Below, one piece after another: positions 12,186 to 21,840 of a stretch of DNA of 64,000 nucleotides (the first letter of the stretch is position 1; each line of letters opens with the position of its first letter). Origin of the DNA: Excoecaria cochinchinensis (lineage: Eukaryota > Streptophyta > Magnoliopsida > Malpighiales > Euphorbiaceae); assembly GCA_947683425.1 (NCBI GenBank), contig CANTUQ010000018.1, positions 806,001 through 870,000 of the forward strand, read 5' to 3'. The notes beneath the pieces are model-generated. The model was not told where the DNA came from and did no database searches. It saw only the letters and a program-made list of their open reading frames with translations. A program made the position numbers and the translations under genes.

Positions 12186-12361
12186 TGTGGAGCAAAACTT
12201 CCAATTTCAACAAAAATTTTCAAAACCTCACGCTATAAAGAAAAAGATTTTAATCCTTTTGAAACCGAAAGACAAAAATCTCCGAAGTCCATCCATTTAT
12301 CCCGAAACCAACGTGGATCTCTTCATCGGGTAAATCTGACCTTGACTGGCTCAAGACTCGG

Positions 12362-12479
12362 TGCCCCCAATTTTTGGAAAACTACTGCACTAGTGTCTAG
12401 ATGAGCCAAAATTCAGAGGAGAAAGGAAAGAGACGCATACCTGAGGCAGTCCTTACCTTTTTGTTGGGGAAGTAGCAAT
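12362..12479 (-). other. Polypurine tract and terminal segment of G
   Basis: On the minus strand aaaaattgggggc precedes the LTR, as in A and H. The adjacent segment (gctcatctagacactagtgcag and, further away, cctcaggtatgcgtctcttt) is also shared with A and H. Confidence 0.65.
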
Positions 12480-12870
12480 GCGTCGAGTTTGCTTCAGACT
12501 TACAAAACGTGAGGGTTGCTCTCCTGAGCTGCACTGAGTCCGCTCCAGACTTACAGAGTGCGGATGGTGATGCGCCGAGTCTGCTCCAGACTTACAAAAC
12601 ACGAGGATTGCTCTCCTGCGCTGCACCGAGTCTGTTCCGGACTTACAAAGTGCGGATGATGATGATGCGCTGAGTCTGCTCCAGACTTACAAAACGCGAG
12701 GGTTGCTCTCCTGAGCTGCACCGAGTCTGTTCCGGACTTACAAAGTGCGGATGATGATGATGTGCTGAGTCTGCTCCTGACTTACAAAACGCGAGGGTTG
12801 CTTTCCTGAGCTGCACCGAGTTTGTTCCGGACTTACAAAGTGCAGTCTGTTCTATCGTGTGCGCCGCTAT
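12480..12870 (-). repeat. 95-bp tandem repeats in the 3' UTR of G
   Basis: The marker ctgttccggacttacaaagtg recurs at about 12632, 12727 and 12822, a 95-bp period, with more degenerate units to the left. Each unit has two related halves (gagtctgctccagacttac and gagtctgttccggacttac). Tandem arrays at this position are typical of Tat/Ogre elements. Confidence 0.85.
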
Positions 12871-13432
12871 CCTCATCTCGGTATGCGCGGTGACTAAACT
12901 GTCCCGCTAGCGTCATCTCAGCCCATGTGGTGTCTGATTTATATCGCAAGTCCCGTTTTAAATTTGCAAACTTTCCTTGCTAACCTCCATTCAATCGGCA
13001 AGGTACGATTCTGATCTGTTGATTCTCATCTAATATTGAATGCGATCTTGAAGGACATAATGTTTGATCTGTTTATTCTTCCTTTTGACTGCTGGTCATT
13101 TTCGAATTGGTGTTAAACCATGTTCCTGTATTGTAAGAGACTCTTGTTAATTCTCACGCAAATTAACTTGATTGGTAGATTTATGAACATTTTTATGTTG
13201 CCCCTTTATTATTTATCATCCTGTTTACTATATGATCAATTGTCTTTTTCCTTCTTTTCTCTCTCTCTTTTTCTTCTTTTTTTAAGAAATTTAAATCATG
13301 AAGAAATAACATACGAATTTAACAGGTTAAACCATAAACGTTTTTCCACTAAAAGGTTAAATTTTGTACAATATACAGATATGATTACAACAAAAAGTAT
13401 AATTACAAAGCTAGAAGAACTCCCTGAACAAT
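12871..13432. other. Spacer in element G
   Basis: Moderately AT-rich, with a pyrimidine-rich tract at 13250-13285. I see no convincing gene. An open + frame at 13120-13596 overlaps the antisense of the acidic tail of the neighbouring pseudogene and is not supported. Confidence 0.5.
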
Positions 13433-16400
13433 CTATAATGGCGAATAATCTGAGAGCTCCTCTGGATCATCATCATCATCATCTGATAGATGAACCGGCT
13501 GGTCTCATGATGAAGAAGCAGATGGTCCTGCATCTAGAGAAGATGGCTGCCTGGGAGGGACTGATGGTCCGGCCTGCTGAGCAGCCGAGGCTCTAGCCTG
13601 TCGCTGGTATCTGGGAGGTACAGCCACTGGTACTGATAACGGCTGCACTCTCCCTGGGTCCTGTTGCTGGAACTGGACCTGAGCATATCCATCAAGGAAA
13701 GGCTATGCGCATACTGTCATGAACTGCAGCGTATCAGTGACGACCCCCCTAACTCTCTGAAAGCGCCGGCTAGGCGGAGGGTCTGATCTATAGAGGTAGT
13801 CCCCATACTGTTCAGCCTATCTTCTGTATGCTCCCTAAACTCTCGCATGGACTGGGCGATGGGAGGTATGGCTCCCTCTAGGACCTGGATCCTGAATCTG
13901 AGAGCCTCAACTGACTCATCCACCATCTGTACAGATTAGGCCTGTGCATCGGTCGGGTTCGGGTCAACCCGACCCGAACCCAAATAACCCGATACCCGAT
14001 TTTACATGAAATTCTACACCCGAACCAACCCTAAATTCTTGTAGGGCCCCGAACCGAATAACCCGAAATATTTCGGGCATCGAACTGAATAACCCGAATT
14101 ACCCGAATTTTATTTTATTTTTTTATTAAGCCTAATTATAAACTATTAAATACATAATTAACATAACATATTGAATATCTAATTAGCATAGTCACCATAT
14201 AACATGAAAAATACATAATTAAATACATAGTAACCATATAATAAGAAAAATAACTAATTAAATACCTAATTAACATGTTCACCATCTTAAAATATCCAAA
14301 TATTTTAGCAAATTAATAACATCATTCTTGATTAAAATGTCCAAATATTACAGCAAATTAATAACAACATTCTTGATTTTTAGTTACGAAATTAAAATTG
14401 AATTGTTCACTGGATGCCACCATCTTCGATATTTGATTTCTTCACGAACCACCTATTTTATATAAATTAAGAGAAATAATAAAATATGAAATTAACAAGT
14501 AGACAATTAAATAAAAGTTAAATTGTACTTAATTAAAATTACCATAATATAAACTATTCCTACGAGCAAAAAGGCACTCATTGCCAGAAGGTTACAGTTA
14601 TCAATATCATTTCTAATCCATAAAGAAGTTTCTTAAACCTCTGGAAAATGAAGTATTTGAATTTGAATTTGAAACCCAAGCAAGTAAAGGGAAAGTAGAC
14701 CAATTGCTGATGTTGGATCCTGTAATATTACTATAGAGACCATGCAATATATATAAAAAAATATCATTATCATATTTATTGAAATTAAATGGAATTCTTT
14801 TTATTAAATATTCAAAATATAATTATACACACATAAATACATTATACTGAATTATCAATGGAACCATTACATTATATATATATATACATAATACATTATA
14901 CTGAATTATCAATGGAACCATTACCAAGCAAGCAAAGGAATTAGTTTAATGCCCTTCATGAAGGGATCGGTGAAACCCAGCAAGCAAAGGAGAATGGATC
15001 GGTGAAACCCAGCAAGCAAATAGCAAAAATAAACCAAAATATAATGCACAAGAGCAAATCATACAAATCAGCAAGAGCAAATCAGCAAGAACAAATCAGT
15101 ATTACTATCAACAAATCAGTAACAAGGCACACAACAAATCAGCAAATCCACCTACCAGATCAGAATTACTATCATCATCATCATCATCATCAGAAGAAGA
15201 AGAAGAAGAAGAAGAAGTACATCTTCCATCGACGAGTGACCAAATCAGAATTACTATCAGAAGAAGAAGTTACCTTCGTGGAGGCTACCGGCGGCGAAGA
15301 GAAGTGGCGACGACGAGCGGCAACAGCAAGGAACAAGCAGCGACGAGCGATGGAGAAGAGGAGCGATGGGGCAGAACGTTTAAGGAAATCTAGGGATTTA
15401 GTTAAGCAAACTGAAAAGGGGAAAACGAGTAAATCAGGGACAGACCCATACCAGGTTTAAAGAGGGGGTTATATTCGATTTATTCGGGTGGTTTGGGTTT
15501 ACCTTCATTTTGACCCGAATCGACCGGAAATATACCATTTTCTCACACCTGAACCGAACCGACTTATCCGAATAACCTCACCCGAATTTATATTTTGGTT
15601 CGGGTTATTCGGGTCGGTTCGGTTTTTATACACCCCTAGTACAGATGCATCTATCCTCTGGGTCGCCTCATCCTGGGAGGCCCTCATCTCCTGCCTCAGC
15701 TGACCCACGAGCCTCTCTTGCTCCTGCCTCAAATAATCAATAAGCCTCCCCTGCTGCTGATCTAGCCGCTCTAAGATGACTCTATCTCACTCCTCGAGCT
15801 GCCCGAGAAAGGCCCTATCTCTCTCCTCCTGTCTGTGCTCAAAGGATGCGAACATAGAGGTCAAAATAGCAGAAAAATCTGGCTGTGCCGGGTGAGTCGA
15901 TGGTATGAATGGAGGGGGAGCTGACTCTGGTGCCTGCTCTGGAGGTGGAGCTGTAGAAGTAGATAACCCCGGGTCCCCTGCTCTAGCAAATGGATTGAAC
16001 CTCTCAGGTGCCCGGGAAGCTGTACGATGTACTCTCGATGGCGGAGGCGGAGTATAACTCTGTACTCTCTGCCCTGGAGGAGTAGCAAATAGCTCATCCA
16101 TGGTGAATTCAATCCCCATGTCAGAGGGTGTACCCAGATGCTCCTCCTGGTGCTACTAGGGCTCCGGAGGCTGGTGCTCCATCTGAGGCTGCTCCATCTG
16201 AGGGTGCTCCTGAGGCTCCTCCATCTGAGGCTGCTCCTCTACTAGCTCTAGTGAGGGCAGGCTAGATGCATGTTTGGTCTCATGAATGGTGCGGAGTCTG
16301 TACGCCTCGGCCTGACCCGGTATCGGCAATATCATAGCCATCGTAATGGCTGCCGGAGCGTCAACATAAATGCTCTCATCCAAGGCATGCCCCAGGATGT

Positions 16401-17131
16401 CTGGATGAACACCCAAACTCAAAAGTAGTCTAGTAATGACTCCACCAACATACACTACAGGGGCTGCCCCCTAGATACTCTCACCATGTTAACCAAAATC
16501 TCATGGCTGATGTTGAGCCGCTGGCCTGCCACCATGGCCCATAAACTCCAAATCTCAACGGCGTTGAGAGACCCTGGGTTACCAGCTCGTCCCAAATAGG
16601 AGCTGGATAAAACTCTGTGAACATAGCGAAGGGCCTGTGACGAGAGTCTCGTGCTTTTTGCCGTATCATGATCATACGACACTCCCGATAATGCAATAAC
16701 CACGCAATGGTGGCGTCTAACTGCTCTATGGGGCAATATAACATCCTTCCCGAATGGAAGCCCCATAGCCTCTGTAAATCGCTGACGGGTAATGCTATAA
16801 TGGTGCCTCTCAATCCAAAACTGGATAACACACTCCTCTGTGTCGGATCTCTGGTACCCCCCGTACTGTAACGTAGCAAGAAACTGCCGAGCTATCTCTG
16901 GGTGAGTCTGGATAAGTAAACGTCAGAAACTAAGTCCATCCCGCTCCTGCCAGAAAAATATCGACCTCGTCGGTCATCCCGAAAGCCTCAAGGAATGGCC
17001 TAGAAATGAAGCGGCTAGCTTGGAACTGCACCTGAGCCAGCGCTGCATACCTCTGTCTGGTCTCCTCAATCATCCAATCCGGGGCCTGAGGCTCAGGCTG
17101 ATCGCGCGGAGCATATCGTCGCGGTGGCAAC
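13433..17131 (-). pseudogene. Athila-ORF1-like gene in element G, split by a hAT insertion
   Basis: On the minus strand, from about 17131 leftwards, a decayed protein of several hundred residues can be followed. In order: a basic start PPRRYAPRDQPEP; a globular part with RRHHYSITRQRFTEAMGLPF-type and SSQALRYVHRVLSSSYLGRA motifs; EIWSLWAMVAGQRLNISHEI; a Gln/Pro/Glu-rich repeat (QMEEPQEHPQMEQPQ); a coiled-coil-like part (RLVGQLRQEMRASQDEATQR, then AQSMREFREHTEDRL); and an acidic tail DDDDDDPEELSDYS ending at 13433. The middle resembles the Athila retrotransposon ORF1 family. It lies downstream of integrase in the sense direction of G. Frameshifts near 16455-16490 and 16900-16930, a TTG where the start would be, and the hAT element disable it. 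Function in the family is unknown. Confidence 0.7.
13937..15638. mobile_element. Non-autonomous hAT-type DNA transposon
   Basis: A perfect 8-bp duplication gtacagat (13929-13936 and 15639-15646) flanks a 1702-bp insert. Imperfect inverted ends are TAGGCCTGTGCATCGGTCGG on the left and, reversed, TAGGGGTGTATAAAAACCGA on the right, followed on both sides by cgggt/acccg-rich subterminal repeats. An 8-bp duplication and TAGGGGTG-type ends are hAT hallmarks. The interior is AT-rich; its only sizeable frame (15002-15460) has long His and Lys runs from microsatellites and no transposase motif. It splits the coiled-coil part of the Athila-like pseudogene, so it is younger than G. Confidence 0.9.
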
Positions 17132-17692
17132 CTAAAAATAAAGTAAACAATTAGTTTGGTAATTTAGGCAGCATTTCGACGGGGTCGTGTCTAAACCGAA
17201 AAAATTAAAAAAATTTGGGCAGCACCCCGACAAGGGTGTGCCCAACCTCCTGCATGAGAAAACAAAAAGAAACAGGCCTCAGGCCCCAAGCAACAGTGCA
17301 ACATATACAGTGCGACATATTCACACTTGCTTTACTTCCTAATTCTTAGTATTGGCTTCAAAGTGCATGTATTCCTAAGGCTATGCCTGAATATCCAAAA
17401 AAAAACTCAATAAAAATAAATATGCATGTATCATTAATTGTTCTCAAAATAGCATATATTCATGCATTTTATCTCAACTGAAGAACAACATATTATTTAT
17501 TCTATGTGTTAATTCATGCGCTTAAAGCACTAAAAAAACATAACTTTAACTAAACCATGGCATTCTAACAGCAACAACTAAAATCAATTGACAAGGCTCC
17601 TAATTACACTCATAAAAAAAATGAAAATTATATTACTCATAATAGGATAAATAAATAAATAACTAGTAATAAAATAGAAGGATTTTACTAAC
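17132..17692 (-). other. Possible 5' intron of the Athila-like gene
   Basis: On the minus strand TTTCCAG/GTTAGT at 17692 and TATTTTTAG/G at 17132 would delimit a 561-bp AT-rich intron between the TATA box and the coding part. Donor and acceptor match plant consensus, but no transcript can be seen. The upstream exon offers no obvious start codon, so this is tentative. Confidence 0.35.
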
Positions 17693-17826
17693 CTGGAAAT
17701 TGAGACTCAAAGGACAAGACGCTGGTGCAAAGAAAACCAACCGAAAAAAAGCAAAAAATGATAAAATGTAACTGAAGAAGAATGGAAGAGCGTCGGTGTG
17801 AAGAAAAGAGAGAAGAAAGCGATTGT

Positions 17827-18057
17827 CCGTCGGTACCTGCATCCTTATATAGAATTTAAGTACCGACGGGCTTTACGTCTATACAGCCACCGACAAGAAT
17901 GCCGTCTGTCTCTTCGAATTCTGCTTTTAACCCTCATTAATTACCTAATTAATGCGCGTGATATGCACGATGCAAAGACTGCCAGGTGGACAACTACAGA
18001 CGTGATCACTGTCTGAGTGAGGGACAGGCTTGCTGTCGGTAGGTCAAACCTATAAAA
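17827..18057. promoter_or_regulatory. Bidirectional promoter between the two accessory genes of G
   Basis: A minus-strand TATATAAGG (17843-17851) faces the Athila-like gene, and a plus-strand TATAAAA (18051-18057) lies 126 bp before the ATG of the DUF7745-like gene. The minus TATA sits in the loop of a perfect 10-bp inverted repeat, CCGTCGGTAC (17827-17836) and GTACCGACGG (17860-17869). Further ccgac/gtcgg copies lie near 17890, 17912 and 18035. The same CCGACGG motif is the palindrome of Tat LTR I. Spacing and orientation are what a compact divergent promoter would show; activity is inferred. Confidence 0.55.
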
Positions 18058-18182
18058 TTCAGCATTTTCTTGGATTCCGTGCCTTTTCTATCCTTTTAGC
18101 TTCATAGCAGGTTCCTTTCTTCAGTTTTTTCCTTTTTTCCTTCTTTATTTCCTTTAGCGACTTCGATTTTAGCCCCTGAGGA

Positions 18183-19377
18183 ATGAATTTTCCTCTTCTT
18201 CCTAAAATGCACCGTATCTTAGACGATGCTAAAACTTGGGAAAACAACACTCTTGCCCCCCTTTCTAGACTGAAATTTTTACGCAGAATCAGAATAGACT
18301 ACAACCTCCTTTTGGCTGCGACCCACTTCTGGGACCCTCGCTTTCACGTTTTTAGGTTCACTTACCAGGAAATGTGCCCCCTGCCTGAGGAACTTGCTGC
18401 CATTCTCAGGAGCTGGTATCCTCCTAGTGCTTTACCCTGCGTTCCTCGCTGTGGTTTGGTTCAAACTCGGGATATTGCTCTGTCCTTAAGTATATCTCCT
18501 TCTGACGCTGCTCGTCTAGTTCCTCAGGGCCCTGTATTTGCCTTAGAACCTCTGATTGAAGCACTGGATGAATTCTATAACCTTCCTTCATACAGAGTAA
18601 GCCTCATCTTTCTTTTCTGTCTGATGAAGTACCTGGTTGTGACTTCAGAGGAGCTGCTCGGAGACCCTCTTCTGTTTGGGATTTTTGACGATTTTCTCCA
18701 CCGGCTGATCCCTTTTCCACTTATTCTGGCTGAAACTATCTTGGGTTTGGACGCTGTCTGTGCCGGGCCTACCACTTCATTCTCTGGGAGCCCGTTATTA
18801 CTCCAGGTAAGTCATTGTTTTAAAGGTAGTGCGTCCCTTGTGGATTTTCGCACTAGCTTTTCTTAGCGGGAAGTGCGTCCTTTCGGATTTTCACACAACC
18901 CTATGCCTAATTTTTGCCTGAAGTAAATCCAACTTACCCCAACGGCTTTTCTTTGCCTTTTATCTTATTTTCTTTGGCTTTTATTTTCCTTGCTTCTTCT
19001 TTCAGATTTGGTTGCAAGAGAAATTGAAGCTGCTCTCAGAGCCACCTCCTAGAATCATTAGTCAGTACTCAGTGAAGCATTTTCTTTCTCGCCAGCGTCT
19101 GTACCTACCTGGGACCCCTGACGAAGGCATTACCAGATTTAGTGAGATATCAGATGAGGATATTAGCTTCATGCACGCTTGGCTTCCATTATCCTGTGCA
19201 GTTATTGATGGTTCTTCAAGATGTGTTCCCCTATGCGGGCTTCGTGAGGCAACCTTTTACATCACGGCCCGCTGCTCTTGTAAACTTGGAATGACTCGGG
19301 ATGTGGTGAGACTCCCTCTATCCTTTCGAGGTGGAGTCCTTTCTACAGCTTTTGCCTCCCGCTATCATGAGCTCTAG
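18183..19377 (+). CDS. DUF7745 / plant-mobile-domain-like gene, antisense to element G (two exons)
   Basis: Exon 1 (18183-18806, 208 codons) begins at the ATG after cctgagga. It has HFWDPRFHVFRFTYQEMCPL followed by PEELAAILRSWYP, the pattern of the plant TE-associated DUF7745/mobile-domain family. It ends in PLLLQ at CAG/GTAAGT. Exon 2 (19006-19377) starts after TTTCTTCTTTCAG/ATT and continues in phase as IWLQEKLKLL, also typical of that family, to a TAG at 19375. The predicted protein is about 331 residues with no internal stop, although the rest of G is decayed. Extra antisense frames downstream of integrase are known in Tat-clade elements; their role is unknown. The protein is somewhat short for the family, so the C-terminus may be truncated. 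Confidence 0.7.
18807..19005 (+). other. Intron of the antisense DUF7745-like gene
   Basis: A 199-bp GT-AG intron with donor CAG/GTAAGT, a pyrimidine-rich 3' part (18960-19000) and acceptor TTTCAG/AT. Removal joins PLLLQ to IWLQ in phase 0. The interior contains a repeated block (gtgcgtcc..tggattttc.cac) that is conserved in elements A and H. Confidence 0.75.
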
Positions 19378-19917
19378 CTCCAACTTCCACTGAAGACTAT
19401 CATACCTCCCTTCGGGAACCACTCTGTCACCTCTACCAGTGCGTACAAGAGGTGGATACTTAGCCCGTCATCTGATAATCGAACACGGTGACTGAGGCAT
19501 TTGGCTAGCGAGAGTAGTAGTAGGGCATAGTTTAGCTTTACATGCATTTTGAGCAATATGTTTCTTTTGAAAGCAGAATTGGACAATGATATAAATGAAT
19601 AAGTCAAGTCTTATTTTATTTCACAAAATTGTGTACATTTCAGTACGATTTCAGAATACATGATCGTCTTTGACAATAATTCAATTATGCAAGACTATAT
19701 TCATTCATGGAACCAAACCCTGACAGTATCAAACTCCTGTCCCCAATCCACCCTCTCGGGTTTTCATGATTGGATATTTTCTCTCAAGCCTCTAAATTTT
19801 ACCCAGGATGCCTTTTTTCGATTTTCAGCCTGACGAGGCGCCCAATTTTAGCAAGGCCGCCTTTTTTTGGTTTTCGACCCGCGAGGCTTTCATTCTCTTC
19901 TTTTGATTTTGTAGCCT
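19378..19917. other. Spacer between the antisense gene and integrase in G
   Basis: About 540 bp. Near 19725-19910 it shares the reiterated gaaaacccgagagggtgg / cgaggcgcccaatttt-type blocks with the post-integrase regions of A (42320-42410) and H. No gene seen. Confidence 0.5.
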
Positions 19918-21818
19918 TTAGCCATGGAACCTTTTGAGTCTATCAATATTGATCGGTTCTTTGAATTCATTGCCATCACTATCCGGCAAAATCACAGCTC
20001 CTTTTGACAGCAGCTTCTTGAGAATAAACGGACCTTCCCACGTAAGTCTAAACTTTCCTCTAATATTCGGTGCTCCTGGTCTCATCTGTTTGAATACCAA
20101 ATCCCCCTCCTTCAACGGATGTTTCTTGACTTTCTTTCCAAAAGACCTAGCGAGCCTCTTTTGGTAGATCTAGTTGTGTTTATAGGCTTTTAACCTATTC
20201 TCATCCAACATGTTCAAGCGTTGCAGCCGCTGCTGCGCCCATTCGGCCTCCGGAATCTCTGCTTCCATTACCACCCTTAGTGACTTAAGTTCGACCTCGA
20301 CTGGCAATACTGCCTCCGTCCCATATACCAAAGAATATGGAGTGGCTCCCATTGAAGTTTTGATGGTTGTTCTGTAACCCCATAGTGCAAAAGGCAACTT
20401 TTTTGCCCAATCTTTATAATTCTAGACCATCTTAGCCAGGATTCTCTTGACATTTTTGTTGGCAGCTTCGCCTGCCCCGTTAGCTTGAGGACGATACGGA
20501 GAAGACTTGTGGTGCTCGATACCATACTTCTGGAGTAATTTCATCGTTTCGACCATGAACTGGACCCCATTGTCAGATACCACATGGTGTGGAAGGCCAT
20601 ACCAACATATCAAGTTCTTCTCGATGAATTTTGCCATATCCCGAGCATCAACTTTCCTAAAGGACTCAGCTTCTACCAATTTGGTAAAGTAGTCGATGGC
20701 GACAATGATGTACCTATGGGCATTAGAGGCCGTGGGGCATATCTCTCTAATAATATCAATCCCCCAAGCTGCGAAGGGCCAAGGTGATGTCAAATTGTGC
20801 AATTCTGAAACAGGCAGGTGCCTTAAATCTGCATACTGCTGGCATAACTGACACTGCTTTACATACATCAAACAATTGTTATCCATGGTGAGCCAAAAGA
20901 ATCCTTGTCTCATAATCTTTTTGGCCAATGTCAGCCTGTTCATATGGGCTCCGCATACTCCGGAGTGTGTTTCTTCAATCACCCTCTTGGCCTCTTTCTC
21001 ATCCAAACACCTCAACTGGATACCATCCGCCTGTCGTTTGTACAATGCTCCATTTATGCAGATGAATTGGGTAGATAGCTTGGGAATCATTCTCTGATCT
21101 TTCTCAGTAGCTTCCTCTGGAAATGTCACATTCTCTAGATAGTTCTTGATATCATAATACCATGGCTTCCCATCCTTTACTTCTATATCCATGACTAATT
21201 TAGATTCGAAGCTAGGTCTCTCAGAGCTAGAAATCAAAACTAGCCTCATAACCACCCCTTCGGGATTGTCCCACATTGAGACTAAAGTAGCAAGTGCGTC
21301 GGCTAACTGGTTTTCATTCCTCAAAACAAAATGGAATGCACACACTTCAAATTGACTACTCAGGTCTCTCAAGTGCTCGATGTATGGCATTAGCCTCTCT
21401 TCTTTAACGGCCCATTCACCTCCGATTTGGTTGATCACCAGGGAGGAATCACCAAACACTTCCACATTTTTTGCTCCCAAGGCTATCAACGCCTCTAACC
21501 CAAAGGCACATGCTTCATACTCAGCTTCATTATTGGTAGCCTTGAACCTCAATTTCTTGGCCAAAGGGAGCTTCTCATCATCCGGGGTTGTTAAAATGAT
21601 CCCTAGTCCTACCCCCTTGTTGTTCACGGCTCTGTCAAAATGCAATTGCCAACCTCGAACTCCAATAGCTACCACATCCTCATCTGGAAAGTTAAACTCG
21701 TACGAGTCTCCTTGAATTGGGTGTTCTGCCAGGAATTTAGCCACTGCACGCCCTTTGATAGTTTTCCGAGTAATATACTCCACATCGAATTCTTGTAGCA
21801 ACAATAACCACCTTCCCA
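19918..21818 (-). pseudogene. pol: RNase H-integrase part of pol, element G
   Basis: The long frame (to 20422) encodes the end of the first RNase H region (GKMGRWLLLLQEFDVEYITR), then a second RNase H with FDRAVNN, NNEAEYEA, GDSSLVI and NQLADALA. These keep the acidic tetrad, though the usual FDG is FDR. Integrase follows: H..H..CQLC zinc finger (GVCGAHM ... CQLCQQY), AWGIDII, VVSDNGVQF and NGAGEAANK (the usual VE pair reads GE). A TAG at 20423-20425 and another at 20170-20172 replace Gln codons; text continues after each to LLSKGAVILPDSDG and DRLKRFHG at 19918. No chromodomain, as in Tat. The 5' end is fused to the primer-site region at about 21813-21822, so RT, protease and gag are missing. 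Confidence 0.9.
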
Positions 21819-21821
21819 TTT

Positions 21822-21840
21822 TCCCAAGTGGAGTCGTCAC
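21822..21840 (-). other. Primer-site remnant of element G
   Basis: On the minus strand GTGACGACTCCACTTGGG follows the LTR and corresponds to GTGGCGACTCCACTGGGG of A. It runs directly into RNase H coding text, marking the junction of a deletion of several kilobases. A few shared bases (cccaag/ccccag) at the junction hint at microhomology. Confidence 0.7.

Larger units (their letters stand above)
10321..12361 (-). mobile_element. 3' LTR of element G
   Basis: Starts TGTGACGCGCGCC and runs, with scattered substitutions, parallel to 21841-23876. The expected end tgtctaca is missing: about nine bases at the LTR/polypurine junction are deleted, so the text goes from actcggtg directly into cccccaattttt (12362 on). 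Contains the palindrome array at 11905-12185 and a TATA-like box at 11745-11752. Confidence 0.85.

Noticed and set aside
15002..15460. Frame with His and Lys runs inside the hAT element
   Set aside because: Driven by atc and aga microsatellites; no transposase or BED zinc-finger motif.
18575..18775. Minus-strand frame inside exon 1 of the antisense gene
   Set aside because: Shadow of the DUF7745-like coding frame; no motif of its own.
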